DNA of 64,000 bases from Elephas maximus indicus (taxonomy: Eukaryota; Chordata; Mammalia; Proboscidea; Elephantidae), in NCBI RefSeq assembly GCF_024166365.1, contig NC_064831.1, forward strand, positions 83,216,268 to 83,280,267, written 5' to 3'. The notes under the pieces were generated by a model. It did not search any database, was not told the origin of the DNA, and worked only from the letters and a program-made list of their open reading frames with translations. Position numbers and translations under genes: made by a program. Shown piece after piece: positions 29,396 to 40,321 of this stretch (its first letter is position 1; each line of letters opens with the position of its first letter).

Positions 29396-29454
29396 CACTG
29401 TTAGTCTGCCTCATGGCATTCAGTGCTAAGAGCAGGAACTTCAGGCAAAACAGA

Positions 29455-29570
29455 TCTAGGGGGACACCTTGACCCTCCCCTTCCTGGGAAACCTAGGCAA
29501 GTTGTCTCTCCAAGTATGTGTCTTCATTTTTCAGATGGGAAGGAATTCGTTCCTGACTCTGAATAGCTTT
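29455..29570 (+). mobile_element. Possible MIR fragment, sense
   Basis: Weak match: gggaaacctaggcaagttgt, then cttcatttttcagatggg. Confidence 0.4.
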
Positions 29571-30179
29571 TAAATGTGAAATGTGACCTGGCCCAGCAAT
29601 GAACCTTGCTCCATGAGTGCTGTGGCCCTTCTCATACTGACGTGGATGGCGGTCCTCCTGGCAGGTCCATCTCTCTGCCTCCAGATTTCGCAGGGAGGGG
29701 ACTTGGCCCTGGGATGTGGATGGATGGGTGGACACGGTGAGGGGCCTTCTGGGGCCGGTCATGCCTTTGGGGAGGGGAGCCGGCAGGAGAGTGACAGCAG
29801 CCATCTCACATCTGGAACTCATCAGACTGACAATAGCTGCTGAGATGGGGTCATTGGGATCTCCGGCCAGTCCACCCAGCCTTGTCCCAGAGGGCACTTT
29901 ATGCTCCCCCACTGTGTGGCCACTGGGCTCCACCACAATATTCTAACTTGGCCAGGGCAAGAGACGAACCTGGACCCACCAAGCCCCAAAGACAGCTTGT
30001 TGTCAAGAGAGGGCTTTAGTTGTTAAATTATTGCATCCTCCACACACACAACACTCTTCACACACACACACAGCCCACCCACCCCCAAGTCCACATGTAC
30101 CACCAAAGCTGACCCTCCACCCTCCAAGGGACCCAAAGTCTGCTCAGAAAAGAAACTCAAGGACATTGTCCAAAAGAAA
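29571..30179. other. Intergenic, just beyond the RGMA 3' end
   Basis: No gene. A short CA-rich microsatellite lies at 30041-30072. Confidence 0.4.
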
Positions 30180-31854
30180 ATAACAAAACAAAAAAACCAA
30201 ACTTTACTTGCATTTAGCCGTTAATAAATAATTTACAGTATGTACACGCGGTGACACTCCACACGGGTCTTAGACGCATGGGCGCAGTGAGGGGTCCTCA
30301 CTTCCAAGCAGAACTCGATCAAACACAACCAAAATAAAGTGCTTCACTTTCTACTTCCAACATAGGGGCAGTATGACAACCAGCAGGAAGGGCCGAGGCT
30401 GGGTCCCCTCCCGCTGACCACGCGGTTTTGGCAGAGAGAACAGGACCTCTCTGAAGGGGTGGGGAGACGCACGTTCTGCAGCCTCCGGGGCCAGTGTATG
30501 AGAGGTCCCTGGGGAAGAGCAGACAGACGGACGGGCGGACACAGTGCGGGGGCTGCAGGGTGTCCGGGATGATGGCCTTCCGGGGCTGGTCACGCCTCTG
30601 GGGGGCAGAGCCCAGGCCCATGCTGGCCTGGGGTTCTCGGAACAGCAGCAAGGCCAGGGCTCCTGGGGGGGGGGGCATCTCTCCTGGCTGCGTGGCCACA
30701 GAACTTATGGGAAGGGATGACTTTAGTGAAGACAGGGAGAGAGGAGACCCTGCCAGGGAGGCTCAGGGCCACAGGCCTTCTGTCCCCTGCTCCTCTCCCC
30801 AGACTCCAGACATGGTAGACGGGGCAGGGAGTGAGGCAGCATCTAACAGGTGAGGAGAGAGAGCAGAGGGTCAGGGCAGGCCAGCTGGCCCTGGCCACTG
30901 TCTCCTGCTCACACCCTGCGGCCCAAGTGCCCTGCCCAGGGGCTCTGCCCTTTACTGGAGAGGAACAGAAGTCAACAGGGTCTCTTCTATGTTTAAACGT
31001 TTAGAACCAAGGACCGGCTTCCAATGCACAGTGGGGGTGGGGGGGGGAGGGGCCAGAGAAAGGTATCCGAGCCCACAAGTGGCACAGTCACCATCCCTCC
31101 AGCGCCGCTCTCTAGGTGGGTGGGCTGACGTGGGGTCTCACAGAGCGGTCAAGGGCAGGAAGATACCAGGAGGGCACGACCTTGTGGCCAACAGATGTCA
31201 TCAGTTTGCTAAAGAGGCTGACAGCCCTGCCTGGGGATGGGTCCTCACTGATGCCTCAGCCCCACTCAGCCCACGGTGGGCAGGATAGCTGGGGCACCCT
31301 CCTCTGGCTTGGGGCACGAGGGTGAGTGTGCTCGTGTGGGGTGTGTGCGTGTGGCAGGCACAGGGCGCCCCGCGGACCAGCTTGTGGCAGTCGGCCTAGA
31401 CTGTTTCAGTGCACTTCAGGGGAGTAGGGGGGCTGACTCTGACGGGTCCCAGTGTCTCTCTGGTGGGTGGGGAGGGGCTCACCTGGGGCTCTGGTTTGCA
31501 CATTCACGCTGCGGGGTAGGGTCGAGGGGAGCTGGCTCCCCTCTCACACAACTCTACTGTCACAAACATCACAGCACCAGTCACCACAACCTTGTCACGT
31601 GCACTAGTGAGGGGGCCAAGGGAGCGTCCCAAGCCCCTGAGCCCTTGCTGGCAGGCAGGCCGAAGCAGCTCTGAGGTAACTGTCCCACAGGCCCTGGTCT
31701 AGTGGCCTCCTCTGCTCCCCAAGTCCTGCGGAGACTGCTGGGCTGCAGGAAATGGCCTGCCATTCTCTGCACCTGCTGGCCGGCACCTTAGATGGAGAAA
31801 CCAGGGTGCAGGAGCCCGCGTGCCTGGGGACAGATCTCTCACCTCCTCTGCGTC
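30180..31854 (-). other. RGMA: RGMA 3' untranslated region
   Basis: The - strand sequence downstream of the RGMA stop is repeat-poor for about 1.67 kb. It ends near a conserved-looking AT-rich stretch with an AGTAAA hexamer. The length is similar to what I recall for the human mRNA. On the + strand it contains G-runs at 30664-30675 and 31028-31046, so the transcript has matching C-runs. The end is inferred. Confidence 0.75.
30203..30208 (-). promoter_or_regulatory. RGMA: RGMA probable polyadenylation hexamer AGTAAA
   Basis: The - strand reads AGTAAA, a known weaker variant, followed by a T/G-rich tract (ggttttttgttttgtt) suited to a downstream element. No AATAAA or ATTAAA occurs in the correct orientation close by, so this is the best candidate for the RGMA 3' end. 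Confidence 0.55.
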
Positions 31855-32571
31855 CTACAAAAACACAGGGAGCAGGGCAAGGAGGAGGAGGAGGAGGGCG
31901 CTGAGGAGGGACCTGGGGCCCAGGGGTAGTGGTGCGGCGGCTGCCTGGCCGGGCAGCTCCCGAGTCCTTTCGTACAGGTGCAGCTTGTCTTTGTTGGAGT
32001 GCAGCATCTTGACGTCCTCCAAGGCGTAGTAGGCAGCCAGCGTGAAGTTCATGTCACCCGTGGTGAGCAGATCGAACACACAGGCCTGGTAGTAGAGGTC
32101 CTCCACGGGCAGCTTCTCCTTGCACTTAGCCACCGCCGTCTCGTAGGGAAAGGTCTCGGGGGTTGTGGGCATGGGACTGGCAGCTGCCGGCCTGCGGGTG
32201 CCATGGCCCTCAGTGGCAGCAGCATGGATGGCCTGGAAGTCAATCTGCTGGTTGAGGGGGCAGCCCCGAAGGCAGAGGTAGAGGCCCTGGCTGTCCCGGT
32301 CCTCCACTGCGTTGACTACCTCCTCAGGCATGCGGATGGCGAAGGTCAGATAGCGGCCTACTTGGCGCACCACGATGGTGGTGCCGATGTATTTGGCCTG
32401 GATCTCCACATGCTGGCCGGACACCTTCTCCGTGATCTTCAGGCTGTTGGCCCCGTGCTTGTCCCCACCATTCTTGGAGCCGTCAGCGAAGGCAGCTGGG
32501 AGCTCGTCCATCTCAGCCTGGTACACCTTCTGGTCCACGCACTCCTGGAAGTTCTTGAAGATGATGGTGAG
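31855..32571 (-). CDS. RGMA: RGMA terminal coding exon (C-terminal half, GPI signal)
   Basis: This exon encodes residues 197-434 of repulsive guidance molecule A, a GPI-anchored glycoprotein that binds neogenin and acts as a BMP co-receptor in axon guidance and neural-tube development. It starts [18 protein letters not shown] and includes the completed von Willebrand D-like core ([19 protein letters not shown]). It then has the [14 protein letters not shown] segment, the conserved [20 protein letters not shown] block, and an N-linked site at NFT. The end is a hydrophobic tail ([17 protein letters not shown]) that serves as the GPI-anchor signal. The acceptor on the - strand is ctccccacag, with AG at 32572-32573. 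The stop TAG is at 31855-31857. The Ala/Pro/Thr-rich linker before CKEKLP differs from the human sequence as I remember it, and the Leu run is coded by a GGA/GAG-like microsatellite. Confidence 0.98.
   Translation of the reverse strand, partial: LTIIFKNFQECVDQKVYQAEMDELPAAFADGSKNGGDKHGANSLKITEKVSGQHVEIQAKYIGTTIVVRQVGRYLTFAIRMPEEVVNAVEDRDSQGLYLCLRGCPLNQQIDFQAIHAAATEGHGTRRPAAASPMPTTPETFPYETAVAKCKEKLPVEDLYYQACVFDLLTTGDMNFTLAAYYALEDVKMLHSNKDKLHLYERTRELPGQAAAAPLPLGPRSLLSALLLLLLALLPVFL
31878..31900 (+). repeat. RGMA: Trinucleotide (GGA)n tract within RGMA coding sequence
   Basis: aaggaggaggaggaggagg on the + strand encodes the Leu run of the GPI-anchor signal on the - strand. Repeat-length change would alter hydrophobic tail length in steps of one Leu. 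Confidence 0.85.
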
Positions 32572-32756
32572 CTGTGGGGAGGGGGCAGAGGAGGGGTGTT
32601 AGGTGGTGCCAGCAACTTCAGGTCAGCAGATGTTCACTGTGGAGAGAGAAGGCCCAGCTCACCTCCCCTCAGGATGCTCTGCACTAGAGGCCCCAGGAAG
32701 TCCCAGACCTTCCCATCACAATTTTGGTCACGGTTCTGCACTATTATGGACTTCAA

Positions 32757-32968
32757 GGAGTCCCTGAGTGGTGCAAACAATTAACCACTCGACTACGAAC
32801 TGAAAGGTTGGTGGTTCAAACCCACCCAGAGGCTCCTTGGAAGAAAGGCCTGGTTACCTGCTTCTGAAAGGTCACAGCCTTGAAAACCCTAGAGAGCACA
32901 GTTCTACTCTGACACAAACGGGAATGCCATGAGTCCGAACTTACTGGATGGTAACTGGTTTGATTTGT
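32757..32968 (+). mobile_element. AfroSINE, sense, RGMA intron
   Basis: The 'gagtccctgagtggtgcaaa' subtype with ggctccttggaagaaaggcc and a decayed tail ending ggtaactggtttgatttg. Confidence 0.93.
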
Positions 32969-33014
32969 TTTTAATCTTGTTCTTTAAAACTTGCCTTTTA
33001 TACTTAAAAAAAAA

Positions 33015-33682
33015 TACTTGAACCTGTGAACATTTCCTTATGTGGCAAAAGGGGCCTTGCAGATACGATTAAGGTAAAGGTCTTAAGTTGGAGCAACATG
33101 ACCACAGAGGTAGAGACTGAAGTGATGGGCCCACAAGCCAAGGACGCCTGGAGCCACCAGAAGCTAGAAGAGGAAAGGAAGGATTTTCCCCTAGAGCTTC
33201 CAGATGGAACCAGACCTGCTGACACCTTGATTTAAGGCTCATTTCAGACTTCTCTTCTCCAGAACTATTTGTTGTTGTTATTAGCTGCCGCTGAGTCAGT
33301 CCCCTGCTCACAGCCACGGAACAAAATGCTGCCTGGTCCTGTGCCATCCCCGCGATTGGCTGTGGACTGGACCATTGTGATCCACCAGATTTTCACTGGC
33401 TGATTTACAGAAATAGGTCCTCAGGCCTTTCGTCCTCGTCTTAGTTTGGAAGCTGTGCTGAAACCTGGTCAGTATCATAGCAACATGCAAACTTCCACTG
33501 GCAGGTGAATGGTGGCAGCATATGAGGTGCGCTGGCTGGGAACGGAACCTGGGTCTCCTGCACAGAAGGGGGGTGTTCTACCACTGAACCACGAGCGCCC
33601 TCCTCCAGAACTGTAAGAGGATAAATTTCTGTTGTTTTAAGTTTGTGGCAATGGGTTATAGCAGCAATAGGGGGAGCTAAAG
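33015..33682 (-). mobile_element. MLT1-like LTR, antisense, split by a SINE
   Basis: Reverse LTR landmarks: ttatgtggcaaaaggggcct, cagatacgattaaggtaaag, cctagagcttccag, acaccttgatttaag, then after the SINE agaactgtaagaggataaat and tttaagtttgtggcaatggg. The SINE insertion at 33268-33602 duplicates ctccagaact. Confidence 0.8.
33268..33602 (-). mobile_element. Long SINE with tRNA-Gly-like head, antisense
   Basis: On the - strand the element starts with cgtggttcagtggtagaaca and continues to ggagacccaggttccgttcc, matching the A and B boxes of a tRNA-Gly gene, not the usual AfroSINE head. About 335 bp. The far end has the tail-like gactgactcagcggcagct and a TAACAACAACAA-type end. It is flanked by ctccagaact at 33258-33267 and 33603-33612. 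Confidence 0.85.
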
Positions 33683-35400
33683 GACTTTCTGGGGTAACAG
33701 CAGTGTCTGGCAATTTTTAGCAGGGCACCAGGTGCTAAAAATCAGGAGGAAACAAAACCCAGCTCTGGTGGGGGAAGGGACAGCAGGGAGAGCCGCAGAA
33801 GAGCTCAGGTCAGGCCTGAGAGTCAAGGGAGAAGTCGGCCAAGAGAGGCTGAGAGCAGAGTCTGAGGCACAGTTGCAGGCTGGGGAGTGTGTCTGGCCGC
33901 AATTCAGGCATGACTGAGGGCAGAGATATGAACTCTGCTGTCCTCCAGCGACTCAGGAGGCTGAGGGCAAGGCCTGGCAGGGAGTGGCCTCAGGAGGAGG
34001 TACTAAAGGACAGATCCAAGGACAAGGAAAGGGCTGCATAAAGGTCTAGTGTGAGCAACCCGATAGGGTAATGAGAGCCTGGCTGGAGGTGTCCCGGCTC
34101 TGTCGTCTCTGCTCTGGGGGTCTCCACATCAGCGTAAAACTTAGGGGTGACGAGGTGGTGAGTGCTGGCAGGCCAGGGGGTGCCCAGTGCATGAGGGGCC
34201 AGGGACCATCAGAAAAGCCAAGAAGGCAAGAAGACCCTGAGCCAGAGCTTCTGAGGAAAGTCCCCCATGACAACCCAGTTAGTTGGAGAGGCAGGGGTGG
34301 GAGGAACTCAGCAAGGGGGCAGGGCTGCAGTATGACTTTTCAGGGCTTCAAGCACTTTTGCCTTCATGGGCCCTTTCCTCCAACGGAAATATCATAAATT
34401 ATATTTGACAACTGTGTTGATATAAAGACCAATCCAATCCAGGTTGGATTATATTAGTTTTTTTTCCTTCAGATTTCAAAAGACATTATAACCCCAGAAG
34501 TCTTGTGATGCTGGGAGCCGGGCGGGTGCGCCAGCCTGCGAGGGGCACGTTCTGCTTGCTGAAGGGGACCAACCTTCTTGCAGGGAGGGGGGACTGCCTC
34601 TTAAGCCGGGGGCCGTGGAGGTGCTGTTGGGGTGGACCAAGCACTAAACTGGGGGGCCCTGCCATGCCTGGGGCACAGACTCCATTTCCTTGTCTCCCTC
34701 CCAGGGAGGGCTGAGCCACCCCTGCACAGACCTGGTCCCGGCTGGCTGTGGGCTGTCTCAGGTGGCTACAGCCTCTCCCTCCAGCTTGGAGCCCTAAGTA
34801 CTGGACCACGTGAAATTGCTGCTATTCTGCCATCTCTGACAGATAAAAAATGGCAGCTTCATATGGTTCAGCCTCAGGCTTCCTTCTCCTCTCCATCCAG
34901 CTGCTCCCCCAGCCCCTGATGTGGGGGCTGCCTGTGGCGGGGGCTGGGAGGTGGGCCCAGCCAGGGTGGTCTGGGTAGTGGGTGGTCCTGCCATTTGGGG
35001 AGAGGGAGAGGGAAGACAGACTCTGGTGTCCCTGCCCTGCTGTGCAGGGCCACACAGACACGGGGTGAGAGGGGAGCCCTGCTTTCCAAGTCCCATCCGT
35101 CTCCCTGGAACAGGAAAGGCTGGTTTTGACTCTAACCGCCATCGCTAGTGGAGACAGCCTTCTGGAAGGCTGACAGGCTGCCTGACTGTTCTTGGCACCA
35201 GTGCCAGGGAGTCAACCACAAGTAACAGCATGAAGGGGGCCTGTCGAAAGCCAGGCGGCGTGCTGCCAACGCGTCCACAGGCGTGGCTGCCACCCCTGCC
35301 TGCACTGCCCCCAGGGGCTCACCACCATCCGCCAGGCTGCAGCTCTCTCCACTGGGCTGGGCACGGGGCTGGGCACGAGGCAGGGCCCAGGCCTCATCTA
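33683..35400 (-). other. RGMA: RGMA intron, unassigned
   Basis: G+C-rich intronic sequence with many AGG/CCT runs and no recognised repeat. Confidence 0.35.
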
Positions 35401-35520
35401 CAGCTATGTACTGAGCCCACCACTAGGCCAGGCCCCATGCTAGAAGCTGGGGACACAAGGGAACAGGGCAGTTCAAAAGCTGGAGCTCCCAGCCCAGGAG
35501 AGGCCTGGGGAAGGAGAGGA
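35401..35520 (-). mobile_element. L2/MIR-like fragment, antisense
   Basis: Decayed pattern: tgtactgagcccaccactagg, ccatgctagaagctggggac. Family assignment is uncertain. Confidence 0.35.
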
Positions 35521-36439
35521 TTTACGTAGTGTGACAGCCTGGGAAGGGCTTGGGCAAAGAGGAAAAGGGGGGACAGGGCCTGGAGGCTGAGAGACCTCCT
35601 GCACCTTAGGCTCCTCTCCTGTAAAGTGTAAGTAGCACGGCTGGGAAGAGGGAGACGCTCAGGTGTAAGCATGGGGGCTGGGCACTCAGCAGGGGGTGAT
35701 CCTGGCACCTTCCCGCTCCATCTGGACAAGCACCAACAGAAGCCAGGCCTAGGGGGCGGGAAGCTGGAAAGTGCTGACCCTTGACTGTCCACCAGGACAG
35801 AGTGGCCAGCGAGCTGGATAATGCCAGTCTCACGGGAAATGAGCAGAGGGCCCTGGGTGAGGCCTTATGGGGCAGGGGAGGGGAAGACTCCAGGTGTGTG
35901 GGTCAGGCCTCATCCACACAGAGCGTCCATCTGAGAAGGCCAAGCTCATGGCTGCAGGGCTGTGAGGTCAAGGGTAAGGGTCAGGCAGGGTGGACATGCT
36001 CTGGGCAGCCGGGAAGGGGCCGGCATGCAGTGGAGCCCTGCAGGCAGGGTGGAGGTGGGGTCTGCCCAGCTGACGGGAATGAAGCGGGGGGCAGTCAGGT
36101 GAGCACAGGAGTCTGGGCACCCCGTGGGGGTGACAAAAGCCATAGCAGCACTATCACCTTGGAGATAAAAGCCCCTTGGCTTCCTGGGCCCTGCCTGTGG
36201 GTCCTGGGCCCACTGCCCCAGGCACACCAGCTCCTTGCTCCCCGAGGCTCTGGGCTGCTCTCTAACGCCCTGCCTGGCTCCCTGCTGCCTCCTCCCATCT
36301 CTTCTACCTGGGGCCCCTGCTGGCCCATGTCCTTCAGGGCCGAGCTCCATGAAGAACTCCTAGGAGCCTTCCCCAGTGCCCTGGCAGAACTGGGGCCCCG
36401 GAAGGATCTCAGCATCTGTCAAACAGCACCTGTCACAGC
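35521..36439 (-). other. RGMA: RGMA intron, unassigned
   Basis: G+C-rich, with no recognised repeat or exon. Confidence 0.3.
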
Positions 36440-36596
36440 CAGGGGCAGATCAACCAGTAAGCAAGGTATGCATGAGCTCACTGGTGGGTGTTTATTTACT
36501 ATCTGTAGTGCACAATTTCACACGGGTTTCAGCACATCTTTGATGTGACTCACAGCACACCCCTTAGCTGGTCTTTGTTGTCCATTTGCCCGAGGG
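36440..36596 (+). mobile_element. Diverged copy of a hAT-like palindromic MITE
   Basis: Starts CAGGGGCAGATCAACCAGTA and shares the AAGCAAGGTA motif and the loop signature ctgtagtgcacaatttcaca/cgggtttc with the better copy at 47248-47405. The right arm is heavily decayed, so the right edge is approximate. Confidence 0.6.
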
Positions 36597-38274
36597 CTGC
36601 GGGAAGGGAGCACAATGGCCAGCACAGAGATGGACACGTGTGTAAGTTGCTGAACCAACAGAGACACCTGAGTATGGCCTGAAAGAACAGGCAGGGGCAG
36701 GCCAAGGGTGTACCATGGGCCCCGCGTCTGGCCTCAGTTCTGGCCTCTGGTAGGGCCGCACCTGCCTCCTGGTTGATCGGATGATGGCAGGCCACTGAGC
36801 TCTCAGCAAAGAGCAGCAGAGGTCGTCCACGGTCTGCGCTGAGAGGGATTGGGCCAGCCAGGCTCTGCTATGCACCCTGCATCCTTCTGGAACCCACTCC
36901 CTGCCGGCCACCCTGCTCAGAGGGCAGGTTCTGCCATCCTCTGCCTCCCACAGTACCCAGCAGTGAGCTGAACAGAGCAGGTGTTCCAAAAATGCTGGCC
37001 AAGTGAAATGAGTGACACACCCGAGTCAATGAGTGAATGGTTAATTCACTTGGATTTTTGACAGCATCCCTGGGCTTATGGGCCTGGTGTGGTCTGCGGG
37101 GGGCTGGGGTATGGCAGGTGTCCTAAGTGCAGGCGCAAGCTGCAGGGCCCAACACTGTGCTGCCCAGGAAGTGGGGAGGCTCCCGCTCGACCTGTGACCC
37201 CCAGTCAACGGGCAGCAGCCCTGCCTTGCTGACCAGCAAATCGCAACTCCACACAGACACGTGGCCTGGCTCTTTGGGCACATTAGGTGCCCATGCCGCC
37301 CTGGGTTGGGAGGGGCAGGCCACCTGGGGTCCAGGTCCCTCTCCCGCCCTCAGACTCCCCTCCCTTGCCAGCCCTCAGGATGTCACGGGAGGCCAGGGCA
37401 CTTCCCAAGCAGAGTCTGCTGCTGGCTTTAGAAGCTGCAGCCTCAGGCTCCCTATATTCATTTACCTTGGCTCTAGGGGGGGAGGGTAGGTAGGTGCAGG
37501 ACCCTCAGGGAAGGAGGCTGGGTCCTTGTAGCAGGCCCCTTGGACTGTGGAGGGCTAGGAGGGGCAGCAGGTGGAGAGGTGCTGGCCACACGTCTGCTGC
37601 CCTGGGCAGGCCCCACATGCAGCCGGGCGCTGAGGGCCTGTGAGGGCGTCCACTGGACAAAGAGCCTGCTTATTTTCTCCCAAGCTGGGCGGCCTAGGAG
37701 AGAGACCCCCTGGGTGTATGTGAGGGCCATCGGAACAGAGAGAAGCAGCAGGGACTTGAGCATTTTCCTTGCTGGCAGGTCCATTTCACAGTGTACTTTG
37801 AGGTGTGGAGGGTCAGGAAGAGATGGAAACACCCTCGTGGACCAGACTGGCACTGGTGACACACTGCCTTCTAACACGCTGGTCCGTGGAAAATAAGCCC
37901 AGGGCCACTAGTGGCTGTGGATGGGCTGCACCTTCCCTCTTGCCAGCCTGGAACCCATGGACTGTGGTGGGCAGGGCTAGGGGTGCACTGAGGAGGGAGA
38001 CGTGTCCTCATCGCCTGGACTCTGGAGCCCACCAGCCTCCTCTGGGTGGGTCTGAATATGAGGTCAGTGGGGACCCTTCCTCAGAAGTGGATGGGCAAAG
38101 GCCTGGAGAGGCCCCACTGCCTGGGTTGCGGGCCACGGCTGCCTCCTGCTGTGGCCCCGTGAGGACTTGATTCCTGCTGCCCAGACGCTGAAGCCTCTGG
38201 GATTACAAAATGGCAGGCTCTCAGCAGCACCTAGGGCTCCAGAACTGAACTGCCAGGTGATGCATGAGAAGGCA
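36597..38274 (-). other. RGMA: RGMA intron, unassigned
   Basis: No recognised repeat or exon over 1.7 kb. A weak MIR-like 3' end may lie at 36940-37010. Confidence 0.3.
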
Positions 38275-38445
38275 CCGGGCTTGGACTCACAGAGCCCCAG
38301 GCTGAGCCCTAGCTCAACGCTGCTGGCTGACTGCACCTTGGGCAGGTTGCTGCGCCCCTCGGAGCCTCAGGCTCTGCATCTGTCACAAATGGTGCTGCCT
38401 GAGCCAGGCCAGGCTGCTCCGAGGGAGAAGGAGGGAGGTGCGTGG
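38275..38445 (+). mobile_element. MIR, sense
   Basis: ctgctggctgactgcacctt, gggcaggttgctgcgcc, ctcggagcctcaggctctgc and atctgtcacaaatgg in MIR order. Confidence 0.65.
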
Positions 38446-38624
38446 GCGGCCCTGGAGGTGCTCAGTCAAGGTGCTTCTCCGTCTCTCCTCCATTCCATCT
38501 TCCCCCATCCCCAGACACCCACAGCCCTCTCTGCTTTGGGGCTGCCTCCTCTCAAGTGCCTGTGCACATCAAAGAGACGAAGAATCAGACTGGTCCCTGC
38601 AGCCTGGGCCTTGGACTGGTCTTT

Positions 38625-38755
38625 CCCAACCCACAAAGCAGCAGAACCACTGGGGGCTTAGATAACACAAGGCTGACCCCCCCCCCCCCCGAGATTTGGT
38701 TTCAAACAGTCTGGGGGGTAGGACCCAGAATCACTATACTCTAAAACCTCCTTCG
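38625..38755 (+). mobile_element. MER5A-like fragment with poly-C tract
   Basis: gcagcagaaccactgggggc, then a 14-base C run at 38679-38692, then cagtctggggggtaggaccc. It resembles the MER5A (hAT-Charlie) interior. Confidence 0.5.
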
Positions 38756-38884
38756 GTTTTTAAATGTGCAGCCAAAAGTAAGAGCTACCAGGCAGCACTA
38801 CAGTACCCAGCAGGAAGGCTGGGCCACTTCCAAGCATGGCATTCGCTCCAACTAGACAGTAAGGTCTTCGAGGGCAATGATCGA

Positions 38885-39063
38885 AGCATCCCAACCTGTG
38901 GTGACCCCATGTGTTTCAGAGTAGAACTGCACGACTTAAGGTTTTCGTGGCTGTGACCTTTCAGAAGCAGATGGCCAGGCCTTTCTTCTGAGGCACCTCT
39001 GGGTAGATTCAAACCACAAACTTTCGGTTAGTAGCTGAGTGCTAAATCCACCCAGGGACTCCT
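38885..39063 (-). mobile_element. AfroSINE, antisense
   Basis: Contains cagagtagaactgcacgac and gaagcagatggccaggcctt. It ends aaatccacccagggactcc, the older long subtype. Confidence 0.9.
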
Positions 39064-39079
39064 ATGCTATCTTGTCCTA

Positions 39080-39142
39080 CTATAACAAACAAAAAACAAA
39101 GGAATATACACATACACATAAACACACATACACATGCACGTT
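39080..39142 (+). repeat. CA/ACAT-rich microsatellite
   Basis: Imperfect (ACACAT)n following the SINE. Confidence 0.8.
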
Positions 39143-39408
39143 TCTGGCACCAGAATATTGATTTCATAATCCTTTAGTTGGCTGTGTCCAGTAAATTGAA
39201 AAACACCCAACATGTAGAGGTGGCTCCAGGTTGGTTTATCCCATGGCAGAATTTCCAGAACATTCCTTTCTGAATAATTTTCCTATTTACTGAGAAATAC
39301 AAACATAGTAGGTGCAGAAGGCACCCGGGGGCTGTGACTGGGCCCTTGTGACAGCAACGCCTGGGTGCTGTGACCTGCAGGGCTGCCCAGCGTCACCCTC
39401 ACGCTTAC

Positions 39409-39914
39409 CTTGCTGGTGGCGGTGGCGGCGGAACCGGGCAGCACGGGTGTGTTGGTAACCTGCACGTTCAGGTAATTGTTGTCGATGAGCGGCCAGGCGC
39501 CCTGCACCTTGCAGGTCTGGAAGCGGTCTGTGAAAGTCCTGAGGTGCGGATCCCCGAAGAGGCCACAGTGCGTGTAGTTGGGGGCAGCTGAGTGCTTGTG
39601 GAAGCTCTTCTCATAGTGGCAGATCTCGGGGCTGTCAGAGCGCTCCTGGCTGTCCCCCGCCGGCGGGAGCGTGCGCAGGCGCGGCTGCGAGGTCGGGCCA
39701 TCCTTGGAGCAGTTGTGCTGGCTCATGAGGTCCTCTATGCCATGGACTGCCGAGTGGTAGGCCAGGTCGCCCCGGCAGGTGCGGGCCGTGCGCCGCGTGC
39801 AGTAGGCGTACGCGCGCAGGGCCGTGCAGAACTCGGGGGCGTCCTCCGAGTGGCCGCCTGATGTGGCACTCCAGAAATCAGAGTTGCACTTGAGGATCTT
39901 GCACGGCAAGGTGG
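39409..39914 (-). CDS. RGMA: RGMA central coding exon (RGD motif, autocleavage site)
   Basis: This 506 bp exon encodes residues 28-196 of RGMA. Visible in order are the Cys-rich N-terminal domain ([13 protein letters not shown], then CTRRTARTC), an RGD tripeptide at about residues 75-77, and the [19 protein letters not shown] segment with an N-linked site. A second N-linked site NYT follows, and then GDPH at about 148-151, the acid-labile Asp-Pro bond where RGM proteins self-cleave at the start of the partial vWF type D domain. The - strand acceptor is ctctccacag and the donor is aag/gtaagc. The phase matches both neighbours: one base from the signal exon completes the first codon, and the exon ends on a codon boundary. 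Compared with the human protein as I recall it, the segment between SATSG and PEFC is about three residues shorter. Confidence 0.98.
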
Positions 39915-40321
39915 CTGTGGAGAGAGGCACAGACACAGCGTCACGACAGCGTCACCCCAGAGCTCTTGTGCCCCTCCACGGACCAGGGTTGCAGGCGTGC
40001 GTGACAACAGGGCCCCTCATCTAAGGTGGCCCCAGCCACATGTCTGCATATTGGATGTGAGACGTTTCCTGCAGGTGAACTGCGGACAGGGCGCCCTTCT
40101 CTAATCAAAGGTGCTGAAAGGGCTAGCCGTGGGCCCTCCAGCAGCTCCCCACCTGCGAGGAAGAGGTGCGGGTCAGTGCTTCAGGGAAGCTCGGCTGAGG
40201 GATCTGACAGGCCACTCTCAGGCTTTCTATGTCTGTTGACACTTTTGGGGCCACCCTTGAGAATTTTGGCAAAACCAACAAACCTCTGGCACTGAAGCCA
40301 AGCCCCATTTTTATGTGTGTG
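39915..40321 (-). other. RGMA: RGMA intron adjoining the central exon
   Basis: Unassigned intronic sequence with no recognised repeat. Confidence 0.35.

Noticed and set aside
31978..32784. 268-codon open frame on the + strand
   Set aside because: It is the opposite strand of the RGMA terminal exon, which has matching splice sites, phase and family residues.
33441..33713. tRNA-Gly gene suggested by cgtggttcagtggtagaaca on the - strand
   Set aside because: The boxes sit at the head of a 335-base SINE with a target duplication, and the cloverleaf 3' half is not complete.
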